A stretch of DNA of 64,000 nt from Sorangium cellulosum. Lineage in GTDB: Bacteria > Myxococcota_A > Polyangia > Polyangiales > Polyangiaceae. The position numbers and the translations under genes were made by a program. The stretch is from the NCBI RefSeq assembly GCF_004135735.1, contig NZ_CP012670.1, forward strand, positions 9,061,501 through 9,125,500. Reading direction: 5' to 3'. Below, piece by piece: positions 25,737 through 34,108 of the stretch. The notes beneath the pieces are model-generated. The model searched no databases. It was not told the origin of the DNA and saw only the letters and a list, made by a program, of their open reading frames with translations. Each line of letters starts with the position of its first letter. The first letter of the stretch is position 1.

Positions 25737-26034
25737 GGACGCCATCTCGATCGAGACGAAGTGAAATGGATATCGACGGGGCACCCCGTGAATGCATGAC
25801 ATCAATCGGCCATCGACCGACGCGGAGACCCCAGGCGCAGCATAACTACCTCGCCGGGTGCCCCCGCGAGCGCACGAGCAGGCCGACGCGCGACCATTTC
25901 GGCGCGAGCACGTGGAGGCTCACCGCGACGATGGCGATGCAATGGGCCCGCCTCGCCCGGGACGCGCGTGTCTGGCGGTCCTCGCCGCGGGCGCGGCTCT
26001 CGTCGGGTGAAGCTCGCCGCGGGCGCGGCCGCCG
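25737..26034. other. intergenic region, no gene seen
   Basis: Spacer between the promoter of the precursor-like operon and the stop codon of the FAD hydroxylase gene on the same strand. No conserved frame; the last 100 bases are repetitive in CGCGGGCGCGGC-type words. Confidence 0.4.
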
Positions 26035-27201
26035 TCAGGCGGGGCTCGCCGCGCGCTCCGCGGCGTAGAAGCGCTGCGCCTCTCGCACGAACAGCCGATC
26101 CGGCATCCACGCGAGCGCCGCGTCGCGCACCGCCGCGCGCACGCGGCTCCGGCCGAGGACGAACCCCCGCATCTTCCACGCGCTCTGCTGGTAGCGGGCT
26201 GCGATGGGCCGGATCCCGGCCTCGTAGCGCAGGAGCGCGGCCGGCACGTCCCCGGGGTGCTCCTCGAGCGCCCGGGCCAGGTGGTACGCCCCCTGGAGCG
26301 CGAGGGCGCTGCCCATGCCCGAGAGGAACGTGGGACACGCAGCGGCGTCGCCGAGCAGCGCCACCCGCCCCTTCACGATCCGCGGCGGCCGGACCATCGT
26401 GATGGAGTCCGTGAAGACGTAGCTGCTCGCGTCGATGGCCTCGAAGGTCCGGCGGACGGGCGCGCCGAAGTCGCCGCAGGCGCGCAGGAGGAAGTCGCGC
26501 ACGTCGGCCGCGCTGCGGGACGCGGGCTGCTCGCCGCCGTCGGCGTGGTAGACGAACGGCGAGGCCACGCGGGGGCCGATCGGGATGAGGCCGACCATCT
26601 GGCCGCGGCCCAGGTAGGCGGCGACGAAGCGCGGGTCGAGCCCGTGGTCGACCTCGACGGTGAGCGCGATGTAGCGCCCCCCGAGCGGCACCTCGTGGCC
26701 CGACCCGAAGACGCGCGCGCGCGTGGGCGAGCGGACGCCGTCCGCGCCGATCAGCGCGTCGAACGCCTCGGAGCGGCCGTCGCTCAGGCGGACCTCGACG
26801 CGCTCGGGGCCCGCCTCGAGGGCCTGCACCTCGGTGCCCAGCCGGAGCTCCACCTTGCCGGCGACCGCCTCGTGCAGCGCGGCGTGCAGGTCGGCGCGCC
26901 GGAAGAAGAGGACGCCGCCCAGCTCGCGCTCGAGCCGCGTGGCGCGGTTCTCGCGCAAGAGCCGCCCGGACGGCGTGTGGAAGCGCACGCCGTCGAGCCG
27001 CTGCTCGCGCGCGCGGCAGGCGTCGAGCAGGCCCATCCGCTCGACCGTGCGCACGCCGTTGCCCTTGAGCCCGATGTAGTGCCCGAGCGGCTCGAGCCGC
27101 CGCGCCCGCTCCGCGATCACCACCTCGACGCCGCGGCGCTCGAGCAGGAGCCCGAGCGAGAGACCGGCGATTCCAGCCCCGGAAACGAGGACGCGCATCA
27201 T
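26035..27201 (-). CDS. FAD-dependent aromatic-type hydroxylase (PHBH fold)
   Basis: A class A flavoprotein monooxygenase of 388 residues. N-terminal FAD Rossmann motif: VLVSGAGIAGLSLGLLLERR with the ribose-binding Glu in VVIAERARRLEPLG. The mid-protein DG-type motif is FDALIGADGVRSPTRARVFG, and the second FAD motif is RVALLGDAAACPTFLSGMGS (GD motif). A C-terminal helix follows (YQQSAWKMRGFVLGRSRVRA). These three motifs in this order define the p-hydroxybenzoate-hydroxylase superfamily, used for aromatic hydroxylation or polyketide tailoring. Double ATG at 27201/27198 follows a GAGGTGAG ribosome binding site. Same strand as the precursor-like operon but separated from it by 435 bases and its promoter, so membership in that pathway is uncertain. 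Confidence 0.88.
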   Translation of the reverse strand: MMRVLVSGAGIAGLSLGLLLERRGVEVVIAERARRLEPLGHYIGLKGNGVRTVERMGLLDACRAREQRLDGVRFHTPSGRLLRENRATRLERELGGVLFFRRADLHAALHEAVAGKVELRLGTEVQALEAGPERVEVRLSDGRSEAFDALIGADGVRSPTRARVFGSGHEVPLGGRYIALTVEVDHGLDPRFVAAYLGRGQMVGLIPIGPRVASPFVYHADGGEQPASRSAADVRDFLLRACGDFGAPVRRTFEAIDASSYVFTDSITMVRPPRIVKGRVALLGDAAACPTFLSGMGSALALQGAYHLARALEEHPGDVPAALLRYEAGIRPIAARYQQSAWKMRGFVLGRSRVRAAVRDAALAWMPDRLFVREAQRFYAAERAASPA

Positions 27202-27537
27202 CTCACCTCGGCGGCAAAACAGGATTTCAGGAGAGCTCGGCCCGTGGCGCGAGCGCGCGGCGCAGGCCCCCCCCCGGTGGCCATGTCGAAAGGCGCGCTG
27301 TTTCCGGAGATCCAGCCTGTCGAGCCTGGGGAGCGGCATGTCGAGGCCGGGCATCGAACCACGGATCGGAGCGATGGTCTAACGGGAGCGAGCGACCCTG
27401 GAGAGGATTTCAACCCTGGCCCGTGGGCCGCCTTCCGTTCCCGATGCCGGAGCACCATGACGAGCGGGGGAGCTGATCGATGCGCCCGGTGCGCCCGCAT
27501 CGTCGGCGAGCAGGATCTCGTGCGCAACGGAGGCGAC

Positions 27538-27948
27538 ATGAAGGCGGTGCGGATTCATCACGGAATTTCTGGGCTCCTTGCCGTGGCCTCGTTCTCGCTC
27601 GCGCTCGGGGCGTTCACGGGCATGGCCGGCGGCGCGGAGGACGCCCACTGGGAGAGCTGCAATCGGCTGGCGTCCTACGCGGCCCGCTACGTGGAGCACG
27701 CCAGGTCCTATCACCTGGCATGCTCCAGCGACGTCGATTGCATCCTGGCCGACCCGAGCACCGATTGCCAGGGCATGTGCTTCACGCCGATCAACCGGAG
27801 CGGCCTCGAGCAGATGAGGCGCGTCGTCTCCTACCTGAACAAGACCACATGTCGCGAGCATCGCGCGATGCGCTGTCCTTACGCCACGCCGGCGTGCCTG
27901 GCGACAAGGCCCGTCTGCGCCCGCGGGACCTGCGCCGCGGTCCCATGA
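27538..27948 (+). CDS. small secreted Cys-rich protein, function unknown
   Basis: A 136-residue protein. Residues 1-32 form a signal peptide (basic start MKAVRIHHG, hydrophobic LLAVASFSLALGAF, then AGGAEDA). The mature part has ten cysteines, including ACSSDVDC, DCQGMC, and a C-terminal cluster PACLATRPVCARGTC, so disulphide-bonded secretion to the periplasm or outside is likely. The pattern C-x3-D-C...DC-x2-MC is common in myxobacterial secreted proteins of unknown role. ATG 27538 follows the ribosome binding site GGAGG six bases upstream. It stands alone between divergent and convergent neighbours. Confidence 0.75.
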   Translation: MKAVRIHHGISGLLAVASFSLALGAFTGMAGGAEDAHWESCNRLASYAARYVEHARSYHLACSSDVDCILADPSTDCQGMCFTPINRSGLEQMRRVVSYLNKTTCREHRAMRCPYATPACLATRPVCARGTCAAVP

Positions 27949-28278
27949 GGGGCGGCCGCGCGTGGGCCCGCGGAGCGCTGGCCAGCGGCCGCCCGCGCGC
28001 AGCCGCCGCGCGGGCGCCCCGTGTCACCGCCGCCGATCCGGTCGAGGCGCTCCGGCCTGCGGCGGCCCGCTCCACCTCGCCAGGAACCCCGGAGCGCGCT
28101 GGGCTCGGCGACGCAAAACCAGCCTTCGGATCCGGTGCCATGAAGCCCGACCGGACCGACGCCGGGCGCGCGGCCGGTAGCGGACGCCGGCCGGACGGCC
28201 TCGGGCATGGAGCGTGACGCCGGGGAGCATCGTCGCTAGACTGACAGCAGCCGCGAGGGCGCCGGAGGAGGAGCTAGC
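27949..28278. other. intergenic region, no gene seen
   Basis: GC-rich spacer before the VapBC-like pair. The end (28256-28276) holds GGAGGAGG, the ribosome binding site of the antitoxin. No other feature is evident. Confidence 0.4.
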
Positions 28279-28515
28279 ATGCAGGCCGCGAAAGTCGCCA
28301 TCGTCATCCCCGCAGACCGCCGTGTCCAGCTCCAGCTTCCCGCCGACCTCCCGGAAGGGCCGGCGGAGGTGATCGTCCTCGTCACCTCGCAGAGAGCTGC
28401 GCCGATCGACAGACGCGCGGCGCTTGGCATGGATCGCGGCAAGGTCCAGATCGCCGATGACTTCGATGCGCCGCTACCGGAGGACGTGCAGCGGGCGTTC
28501 GACGGCGAAACATGA
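28279..28515 (+). CDS. antitoxin of a VapBC-type pair
   Basis: A 78-residue protein starting MQAAKVAIVIPADRRVQLQL, with a beta-hairpin-like start (AbrB- or DUF2281-like) and an acidic toxin-wrapping tail (DDFDAPLPEDVQRAFDGET). Such short proteins precede PIN-domain toxins and bind them as well as the operon promoter. The strong ribosome binding site GGAGGAG lies just upstream of ATG 28279. The stop overlaps the toxin start (ATGA), the standard arrangement. Family assignment rests mainly on size, tail composition and neighbour. Confidence 0.75.
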   Translation: MQAAKVAIVIPADRRVQLQLPADLPEGPAEVIVLVTSQRAAPIDRRAALGMDRGKVQIADDFDAPLPEDVQRAFDGET

Positions 28516-28907
28516 GGTTGCTCCTCGATACGCACTGCTGGCTCTGGCTCGTCGCCGAGCCCGAGAGGATCCGTCACGACGTGGTGGAGATGCTCGTCGC
28601 CGAGGACAACCATGTCCACGTCTCCACGGCGACGGCGTGGGAGATCGTCATCAAGCACTCTCTTGGAAAGCTCTCGCTCCCGGACCCGCCGGCCGAGTAC
28701 ATCCCTCCACGCATGACGGCCCTCGGCCACCGTCCTCTGCCCATCGAGCAACGGCACGCGCTTCAGGTCGCCCGACTTCCTCCGCATCACAGGGATCCCT
28801 TCGACCGAATCCTGATCGCGCAGGCGCAGGTCGAGGACATTCACCTCGTCACCGCCGATCGGCTCATGGCGCCCTACGATGTCCGCTTGATCTGGGCGAA
28901 CGCGTGA
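28512..28907 (+). CDS. vapC: PIN-domain toxin, VapC-like ribonuclease
   Basis: A 131-residue PIN-domain protein, expected to cleave tRNA or rRNA when freed from its antitoxin. The acidic active-site residues are visible in order: Asp in MRLLLDTHCWLWLV, Glu in VSTATAWEIVIKHSLGKLSL, Asp in HHRDPFDRILIAQA and the final Asp in HLVTADRLMAPY. This is the DTHxWLW subgroup common in type II toxin-antitoxin pairs. Length and spacing are normal and the frame is intact, so the pair is likely functional, unlike the two broken nucleotidyltransferase systems in this window. Confidence 0.88.
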   Translation: MRLLLDTHCWLWLVAEPERIRHDVVEMLVAEDNHVHVSTATAWEIVIKHSLGKLSLPDPPAEYIPPRMTALGHRPLPIEQRHALQVARLPPHHRDPFDRILIAQAQVEDIHLVTADRLMAPYDVRLIWANA

Positions 28908-28969
28908 CTCGGCGCCGGGCGGTGGAGGGGAGCACCAGGCTCGTCCGGTCCCACATCGCAGAGCGTGCG

Positions 28970-29656
28970 TTACCCGTCGGCCCACGTGAAGTCGGGGAGG
29001 GACAGGCGCCGGGCGGGCCCGCCGTCGACCCGGGAGAACGTCACGACCATGCGCGGGCCCGCGCCGCCCTCACCGAGCGACAGGACGCCCGCCCCCTGCA
29101 AACACCGCAGCGCCGGGTCGGGCTGGGCGCCGGGCGATAGATCGAGGTGCACGCCCGCGATGTCCGAGAACACCGCGGGGCGCTGTCGCGCGCCGGCCCT
29201 GCCGTCCGCCCACGCGTCGGGCCGCCTGGCGCCCGGAGGGCGGAAGAGAAACGGCTGCCGCAGATCGTCGCTGGCCAGCGCCACGTCGATCGCCACGCCC
29301 TCGGGCACGTACGGAGGGCGGTAATCCCACGTCGCGAACGGGAGCGGCGCCCCGGGAGGGGCCGAGCGGACCGCCACGCCGAACGGCGATGCGCCCGTTC
29401 GCCGCCACGCTGCCCGCGCCGCGAGGCGGGTGCGGGCGACGAGGGGGGACGCGAGCTCGTCCCGCGCCTCCACCCAGAGCAGCTCCAGGTAGGCGTTGTC
29501 GAAGCAGAAGCACACGTTCGCCGTCCCCTGGCCCGGGTGGCTCCGCCGGAAGCTCTCCCGCAGGCCGGCGGACTCGAGGGCGACGCGCTCCGGCGCTCCT
29601 CGCTCGACGAGGACGAACAGATGATCGAGCGCCAGGCTGTCATCCCTCGTCGGCAT
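28970..29656 (-). CDS. VOC/glyoxalase-like domain protein
   Basis: A 228-residue protein opening with LALDHLFVLVERGAPERVAL, followed by GLRESFRRSHPGQGTANVCF and CFDNAYLELLWVEARDEL. This matches the glyoxalase-like family in which the first half binds a ligand rather than metal (pattern DHLF-V...HPGQGTANxxFxFxNxYLEL). The second half is a beta-rich domain ending SRVDGGPARRLSLPDFTWADG. Function is unknown; enzymes of this type are often annotated only by fold. The ATG at 29656 has GGAGG ten bases upstream; the ORF extension beyond it is unsupported. It is divergently transcribed from the ABM-domain gene, sharing an approximately 100-base promoter region. Confidence 0.78.
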   Translation of the reverse strand: MPTRDDSLALDHLFVLVERGAPERVALESAGLRESFRRSHPGQGTANVCFCFDNAYLELLWVEARDELASPLVARTRLAARAAWRRTGASPFGVAVRSAPPGAPLPFATWDYRPPYVPEGVAIDVALASDDLRQPFLFRPPGARRPDAWADGRAGARQRPAVFSDIAGVHLDLSPGAQPDPALRCLQGAGVLSLGEGGAGPRMVVTFSRVDGGPARRLSLPDFTWADG

Positions 29657-29759
29657 CGATGGCCCCTCCGGGGCGACATGGAAGCATGGCGCCCCCGCCG
29701 ATGCTAGGCTCCCGCCGGCCCGCGGCGCGCGGGCCCAGGCACCCGCAGAGAGGAGCGTC

Positions 29760-30116
29760 ATGATCGTCGTCACGAACCGCATTCCCGTCGCCGAGGGCCA
29801 TGAAGCCGAGTTCGAGGACCGGTTCAAGAACCGGGTCCACCTGGTCGATCGCGCGCCAGGCTTCCTTCGCAACGAGGTGCACCGCCCGAAGCCGATGAAG
29901 CTGGACCACGCGACGGGCGCGTTCCTCCCGGATCCGGACGCGCAGGGGTTCTACGAGGTCAAGACCTGGTGGCGTTCCATGGACGACTTCGTCGCCTGGA
30001 CCCGGAGCCCCGAGTTCGCCGAGGCGCACAGGAACCGGGCGCCGAAGGAGATGTTCGCGGGGCCGAGCAAGCTCGATATCCACGAGGTGTTCCTCAGCAC
30101 CGATCTCTCGCCGTAG
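29760..30116 (+). CDS. antibiotic-biosynthesis-monooxygenase (ABM/HmoB-like) domain protein
   Basis: A 118-residue dimeric alpha/beta ferredoxin-fold protein. The start MIVVTNRIPVAEGHEAEFED is the typical first strand and helix; KNRVHLVDRAPGFLRNEVHR and GFYEVKTWWRSMDDFVAWTR follow, with the conserved W and the F/AWxxSxxF pattern (DFVAWTRSPEFAEAHR). Members are heme-degrading or cofactor-free quinone-forming oxygenases. The DHATG loop and extended middle agree with heme-binding HmoB-like forms, but the exact role is open. Ribosome binding site AGAGGAG lies just upstream of ATG 29760. Confidence 0.82.
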   Translation: MIVVTNRIPVAEGHEAEFEDRFKNRVHLVDRAPGFLRNEVHRPKPMKLDHATGAFLPDPDAQGFYEVKTWWRSMDDFVAWTRSPEFAEAHRNRAPKEMFAGPSKLDIHEVFLSTDLSP

Positions 30117-30148
30117 CGGGCGCGCGGCAGGCCGGCGCGCCGCGCCGC

Positions 30149-30901
30149 TCACCCGAGGTGACCGCCGCCGTCGACGTCCCAGTTCGAGCCGGTGACGAAC
30201 CCTGAGGTGCGCTCGTCGAGCAGCGTCAGCGCGACGCGCGCGACCTCCTCGGGCGGCGCGGCGCGCTTGATCAGGGCACGCGCGATCTGGTCTTCGACCA
30301 GGTCCGGGATGTGCCTGGCGGCGGAGCGGACGGCCGGGGTGTCGGTGAGGCCGGGGGAGATGCAGTTGACGCGGATCCCGGCCGGCGCGAGCTCGATCGC
30401 CCAGCTCCGGGTCAGGTAGATGAGACCGACCTTGGTGGCGCCGTACATGCTCGTACCGGGGACGTTCGCGCGCCGGGCGAACGACGAGACCATCAAGATG
30501 GCCGCGCCCTCGCGGCCCGTGAGCGGCGCGACCGCGGCCTGCGTGAACGCGAAGGTGGCCCGCAGGTTGACCCCCAGCATGCGATCCACGTCGTCGACCG
30601 AGTACGTCGCGAGCGTGCCGGGCACGAGGGCCCCCGCGTTGTTCACGAGCAGATCCAGGCCACCGTGACGCGCCACGGTCTCCGCGACCGCGCGCCTGGC
30701 CGTGGCCGGATCCGCCACGTCTCCGGCCACGTACGACGCGCCTCGACCGAGCCTCTGGACCGCCTCCGCGAGCCTGTCCTCACGCCGCGCGACGATCACG
30801 ACGCGAGCGCCTTCCCGGACGAGCGCCTGGGTTATTGCGAACCCGATCCCCTCGCTGGCTCCGGTCACCAGCGCCGATTTGTTTTCGAATCTCACAGCCA
30901 C
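30149..30901 (-). CDS. short-chain dehydrogenase/reductase (SDR)
   Basis: A classical 250-residue SDR. The cofactor motif TGASEGIGFA (TGxxxGIG) lies near residue 13, GDVADPATA holds the adenine-pocket Asp, and LLVNNAGALVPG is the NNAG stabilising motif. The catalytic Ser, Tyr and Lys are in MVSSFARRANVPGTSMYGAT and the following K, and IRVNCISPGLTDTP is the C-terminal PG motif. The final SNWDVDGGG is typical of the FabG-like group. Cofactor NADP is suggested by VARREDR. The GTG at 30901 is the start; a second GTG at 30895 is possible. Substrate cannot be predicted. Confidence 0.9.
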   Translation of the reverse strand: MAVRFENKSALVTGASEGIGFAITQALVREGARVVIVARREDRLAEAVQRLGRGASYVAGDVADPATARRAVAETVARHGGLDLLVNNAGALVPGTLATYSVDDVDRMLGVNLRATFAFTQAAVAPLTGREGAAILMVSSFARRANVPGTSMYGATKVGLIYLTRSWAIELAPAGIRVNCISPGLTDTPAVRSAARHIPDLVEDQIARALIKRAAPPEEVARVALTLLDERTSGFVTGSNWDVDGGGHLG

Positions 30902-31157
30902 CCCCGCGTCGGGAGCTTCTCACATTTTATTTCACTCCAACAGGCTCATGATTCGATTGTATGTCCCGGTCACCGTCGTAGACGACGCGGACTCCGGCGT
31001 GGAGGTCGAACGAGGGTCGGGGTGCTGCGGTGCTACAAGGCGGGCCGGCTCGTCGAGCACCAGGGCGGGTCGCGTCCGATCGCGTCAAGCCGGCACCTAT
31101 CTCAGGGCAGGCGGCGGTCCCTTCCCGTGCGGGTGGTTTCTGCTACGCTCGCGCGGC

Positions 31158-31409
31158 ATGTCGATGACCGACACCTCCCCGCAGGCGGACGAGCGCTACC
31201 ATGAGCTGCTCCGGCGCATGCCTCCGGAGAAGCGGCTCGAGGCGACGATGCGGTTGAGCCAAGCCGTCCGTGAGCTGGCCCTCGCCGGTATCCGTGCTCG
31301 CCATCCAGGGGCGGACGAGCAGGAGCTTCGCGTTCGCGTTGCAGCGAGGCTGTACGGGCGCGACTGCGCGCGCAGGCTGTTCGGCCAGGTGCCGGACGAC
31401 GCGACGTGA
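31158..31409 (+). CDS. small protein paired with a nucleotidyltransferase, function unknown
   Basis: An 83-residue soluble protein beginning MSMTDTSPQADERYHELLRR and rich in Arg and Leu, with RLEATMRLSQAVRELALAGI and a C-terminal AARLYGRDCARRLFGQVPD. It resembles small proteins that commonly sit immediately upstream of MNT-fold nucleotidyltransferases in myxobacteria, arranged as toxin-antitoxin-like pairs. The stop (31407-31409) is at the point where the nucleotidyltransferase coding sequence begins. Intact here, although its partner is frameshifted. The ATG at 31158 is chosen because it starts the conserved part. Confidence 0.65.
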   Translation: MSMTDTSPQADERYHELLRRMPPEKRLEATMRLSQAVRELALAGIRARHPGADEQELRVRVAARLYGRDCARRLFGQVPDDAT

Positions 31410-32020
31410 CCCCAGGAGCGCCTCGACAGATGTCGTCACGGCGCTGGACGTGGCGTTGCGCGTGGCGGCCGCGCTCGAGAGCATCGGCTGCGAGTACTTC
31501 ATCGGGGGCAGCCTCGCGAGCTCGCTCCAAGGGGAGCCTCGCGCGACGAACGATATCGATCTGGTCGTCGCGATGATGCCCCATCGTGTGCGCGCGTTCG
31601 CCGAGCAGCTCGGTCCGGACTTCGAGGTGGGTCAAGACATGCATCCGCGATGCCCTGACCCGCGGAAGCTGCGCGAACATCTTCTACCTCCCCATGGTGA
31701 CGAAGATCGACATCTTCGCTCTCGGACCGAGTCGATACGACGAGATCGAATTCGGCCGTCGGCGAAAGGTCAGGGTCCGAACCAGCGGTGAGGAGCTGGT
31801 TGTCAAGGCGCCAGAGGATACCGTTCTCCGGAAACCGCTCTGGTACCGCGAAGGTGGTGGAGTGTCGTCCAAGCAATGGCGCGATATCATCGAGGTGCTT
31901 CGAGTCAGCGGGGCCGAAATCGATCACCGGTACCTGATCACATGGGCCGAAAAGCTCGGAGTCGATGACCTTCTCACCCGAGCACAGGACGAGGCCGCCG
32001 GGGAGCTGGACCCGCAATAG
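31405..32020 (+). pseudogene. MNT-fold nucleotidyltransferase, frameshifted
   Basis: Two frames together make a nucleotidyltransferase of about 200 residues. The first reads DVVTALDVALRVAAALESIG and CEYFIGGSLASSLQGEPRAT followed by NDIDLVV, the GGS...DxD active-site signature. After about 31640 the match continues one frame over with RDALTRGSCANIFYLPMVTK, IDIFALGPSRYDEIEFGRRR, VVKAPEDTVLRKPLWYREGG and SSKQWRDIIEVLRVSG. A single indel between roughly 31634 and 31645 restores one frame. No clear start codon precedes the conserved N-terminus, so either translation is coupled to the upstream small gene or the 5' end is also damaged. Sequencing error at the shift cannot be excluded. Confidence 0.75.
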
Positions 32021-32033
32021 CTTGCTCGATAGG

Positions 32034-32627
32034 CTACTGGACCAGCGAGCAGACGTAGAACCGCTTGTCGTCGCAGTAGTCGCCGCTGCACTCCACCGCG
32101 GTGATGAACCGGTTCGCGCCGAAGTGCGCGTACCACTCCTCCTCCGACAGCCAGTCCGACCAGGAGCAGCTCGTGAGGCGCCCGGCCGCCGGCCTGGTGC
32201 ACTCCAGCGAGATCTCGTCGCAGTAGCTGTCCGAGCACCGGATGCCCGTCACGATGGCCTTGTTGCTGCGGCTGCCGCAGTAGCGGACATTGTCGCCGAG
32301 CTCGAACGTCTCGCAATGGCCGCCGCTCGGGCCGTCGTAGCACACCTGCTGGCCGAGATCGCTGTCCCCCTCCTCGGAGAAGTAGTCCGTCCAGTACCTG
32401 GTGGAGGTGTCCAGTGAGCTGAAGGAAGGCAGGGCGTTGCAGTGCAGAGCGACGTCGTCGCAGTAATCCCCCCAGCACGCGAATCCGGTCGCGGCCTCGG
32501 TGCCGGGGCAGAGCGCGGGGCCGTCTTCCTCCGAGACGTAGTCGGTCCAGTCAGCCTGGGCGGGAGACGCGGCCGCGATCGACGCGAGCGCAACACAGCC
32601 TCCGAGCAGCACGGCGATCTTCTTCAT
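32034..32627 (-). CDS. secreted protein with three Cys-rich repeats, function unknown
   Basis: A 197-residue protein with a clear signal peptide (MKKIAVLLGGCVALASIAAA then SPAQA-D). The mature part consists of three related units. Each starts with W-[ST]-D-[YW]-x-S-E-E (WTDYVSEEDG, WTDYFSEEGD, WSDWLSEEEW), and each carries a disulphide-type core: CWGDYCDDVALHC, CSDSYCDEISLEC, CSGDYCDDKRFYVC. Fourteen mature cysteines, all within these units, suggest a disulphide-stabilised extracellular or cell-surface protein. No named family is recognised. ATG 32627 follows GAGAGGAGC about ten bases upstream. Confidence 0.75.
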   Translation of the reverse strand: MKKIAVLLGGCVALASIAAASPAQADWTDYVSEEDGPALCPGTEAATGFACWGDYCDDVALHCNALPSFSSLDTSTRYWTDYFSEEGDSDLGQQVCYDGPSGGHCETFELGDNVRYCGSRSNKAIVTGIRCSDSYCDEISLECTRPAAGRLTSCSWSDWLSEEEWYAHFGANRFITAVECSGDYCDDKRFYVCSLVQ

Positions 32628-33022
32628 GACGAAAAGCTCCTCTCTCTCGTGTCGGCAGGGCCTGGTCGGGCGGGCGTCGGCCGGGGGATCCCGGCGAGGC
32701 AGGCGTGGCTCGGGAAACCCCGCCCGCGCCCCCGCCGCCTGCGTCCGAGCACCTGCGCGCGACGTGGGATAGCAATCGATGCGCCATCCGCCGCGAGCGC
32801 GTCGGGCGCCGGCTGCGAGGCGCGCTGTCGAGATACGCGCTCGGCGGCTTGCGCCATCCTTGCGCAACTCGAGCGCCGTCGGCCCGAGCGGGCTCGTCGG
32901 TCCTCCGGACGATCGCGACCTCCGGACGATCGCGCCCTCCCGACGATGGCGTCCTCCCGACGATCGCCTCCCCCGCGCCGTTCTCTCCCCGCCCCGTTCT
33001 GCGGTAGCCTCGTCCGGCCCCC
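32628..33022. other. divergent intergenic region with short direct repeats
   Basis: No gene seen. At 32897-32975 the sequence contains about five tandem copies of a 16-base unit of the type CTCCGGACGATCGCGA with substitutions. They lie 50-120 bases before the MoxR start and could be binding sites or simply satellite expansion. Confidence 0.5.
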
Positions 33023-34108
33023 ATGAGCGACCTCCGCCAGCCCGCCGAGACCAAGTACGAGCACGAGCTCGCGGCCCTCGCCGCCCACGACAACGCGCCC
33101 AGGCCGCCCGGCTGGCGCCTCTCCCCCCGCGCCGTCGAGACCTACATCCTCGGCAGCGACAAGCCCGTCGGCGGCGTCGCGATCACCCCCAAGTACATCG
33201 GCGATCGCTCCCTCGTGCAGGTCGCCCTCGCCACGCTCGCGTCCGACCGCGCGCTCATGCTCGTGGGCGAGCCCGGCACCGCGAAGAGCTGGCTCTCCGA
33301 GCACCTCTCCGCGGCCATCAGCGGCACGAGCGCGCTCGTGGTCCAGGGCACCGCCGGCACCAGCGAGGAGCACGTCAAGTACGGGTGGAACTACGCCATG
33401 CTCCTCGCCGAGGGGCCGTCGCCGAAGGCGCTCGTGCCCTCGCCCATCCTGCGCGCGATGCGGGACGGGCGGTTCGCGCGGTTCGAGGAGATCACCCGCA
33501 CCTCGCCCGAGATCCAGGACGCGCTCATCTCCCTCCTGTCCGAGAAGCAGGTCGCGATCCCGGAGCTCGATCAGGTGGTGTCCGCGCAACGCGGGTTCAA
33601 CCTCATCGCCACCGCCAACACCCGCGATCGCGGCGTCAACGAGATGAGCGCCGCGCTCAAGCGCCGCTTCAACTTCATCACGGTCCCGGTGGTCGACGAC
33701 CTGGAGCAGGAGATCCGCATCGTGCAGAAGCGCGAGGCCGAGCTGCGCGGCGACTACCAGGTCGGCGTCGAGCCGCCCGCGGAGCTCGCCAGGCTGCTCG
33801 TCACGCTGTTCCAGGAGCTCCGCGCCGGCGTGACCAAGGACGGCAAGACCAAGGTGAAGGCGCCCGGCTCGGTGCTGTCGACCGCGGAGGCCATCAGCGT
33901 GCTGTTCAACAGCGGCATCCTCGCGCAGCACTTCGGCGACGGGAAGGTGACCGTCGACGACCTCTCGCGCTCGCTGCTCGGCGCCGTGACCAAGGAGGGC
34001 GGCGACGATCTCAAGGCCGTCCGCGAGTACTGCGAGACCGTGGCCAAGGGGCGCGCGGGGCTGTGGAAGGAGCTCTACGCCGCGTCCCGGAAGCGGCTCG
34101 CGCCGTGA
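33023..34108 (+). CDS. MoxR-type AAA+ ATPase
   Basis: A 361-residue AAA+ ATPase of the MoxR branch, thought to act as a chaperone that remodels or activates a VWA-domain partner. Walker A is GEPGTAKSWLSEH (82-94); the acidic Walker B equivalent is RFARFEEITRTSPEIQDALI; sensor 1 and the arginine finger are FNLIATANTRDRGVNEMSAA and LKRRFNFI. Insertions typical of MoxR (KYGWNYAMLLAEG, SEKQVAIPELDQVVSAQRGF) are present. It starts at ATG 33023 and is followed, on the same strand, by a DUF5682 gene and a VWA gene, a combination known from actinobacteria and myxobacteria. The common SWIM zinc-finger partner is not seen. Confidence 0.9.
   Translation: MSDLRQPAETKYEHELAALAAHDNAPRPPGWRLSPRAVETYILGSDKPVGGVAITPKYIGDRSLVQVALATLASDRALMLVGEPGTAKSWLSEHLSAAISGTSALVVQGTAGTSEEHVKYGWNYAMLLAEGPSPKALVPSPILRAMRDGRFARFEEITRTSPEIQDALISLLSEKQVAIPELDQVVSAQRGFNLIATANTRDRGVNEMSAALKRRFNFITVPVVDDLEQEIRIVQKREAELRGDYQVGVEPPAELARLLVTLFQELRAGVTKDGKTKVKAPGSVLSTAEAISVLFNSGILAQHFGDGKVTVDDLSRSLLGAVTKEGGDDLKAVREYCETVAKGRAGLWKELYAASRKRLAP

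Noticed and set aside
27330..27365. tRNA-like T-arm (GGTTCGATGCCCGG on the minus strand)
   Set aside because: No matching acceptor stem, D-arm or anticodon arm could be built around it.
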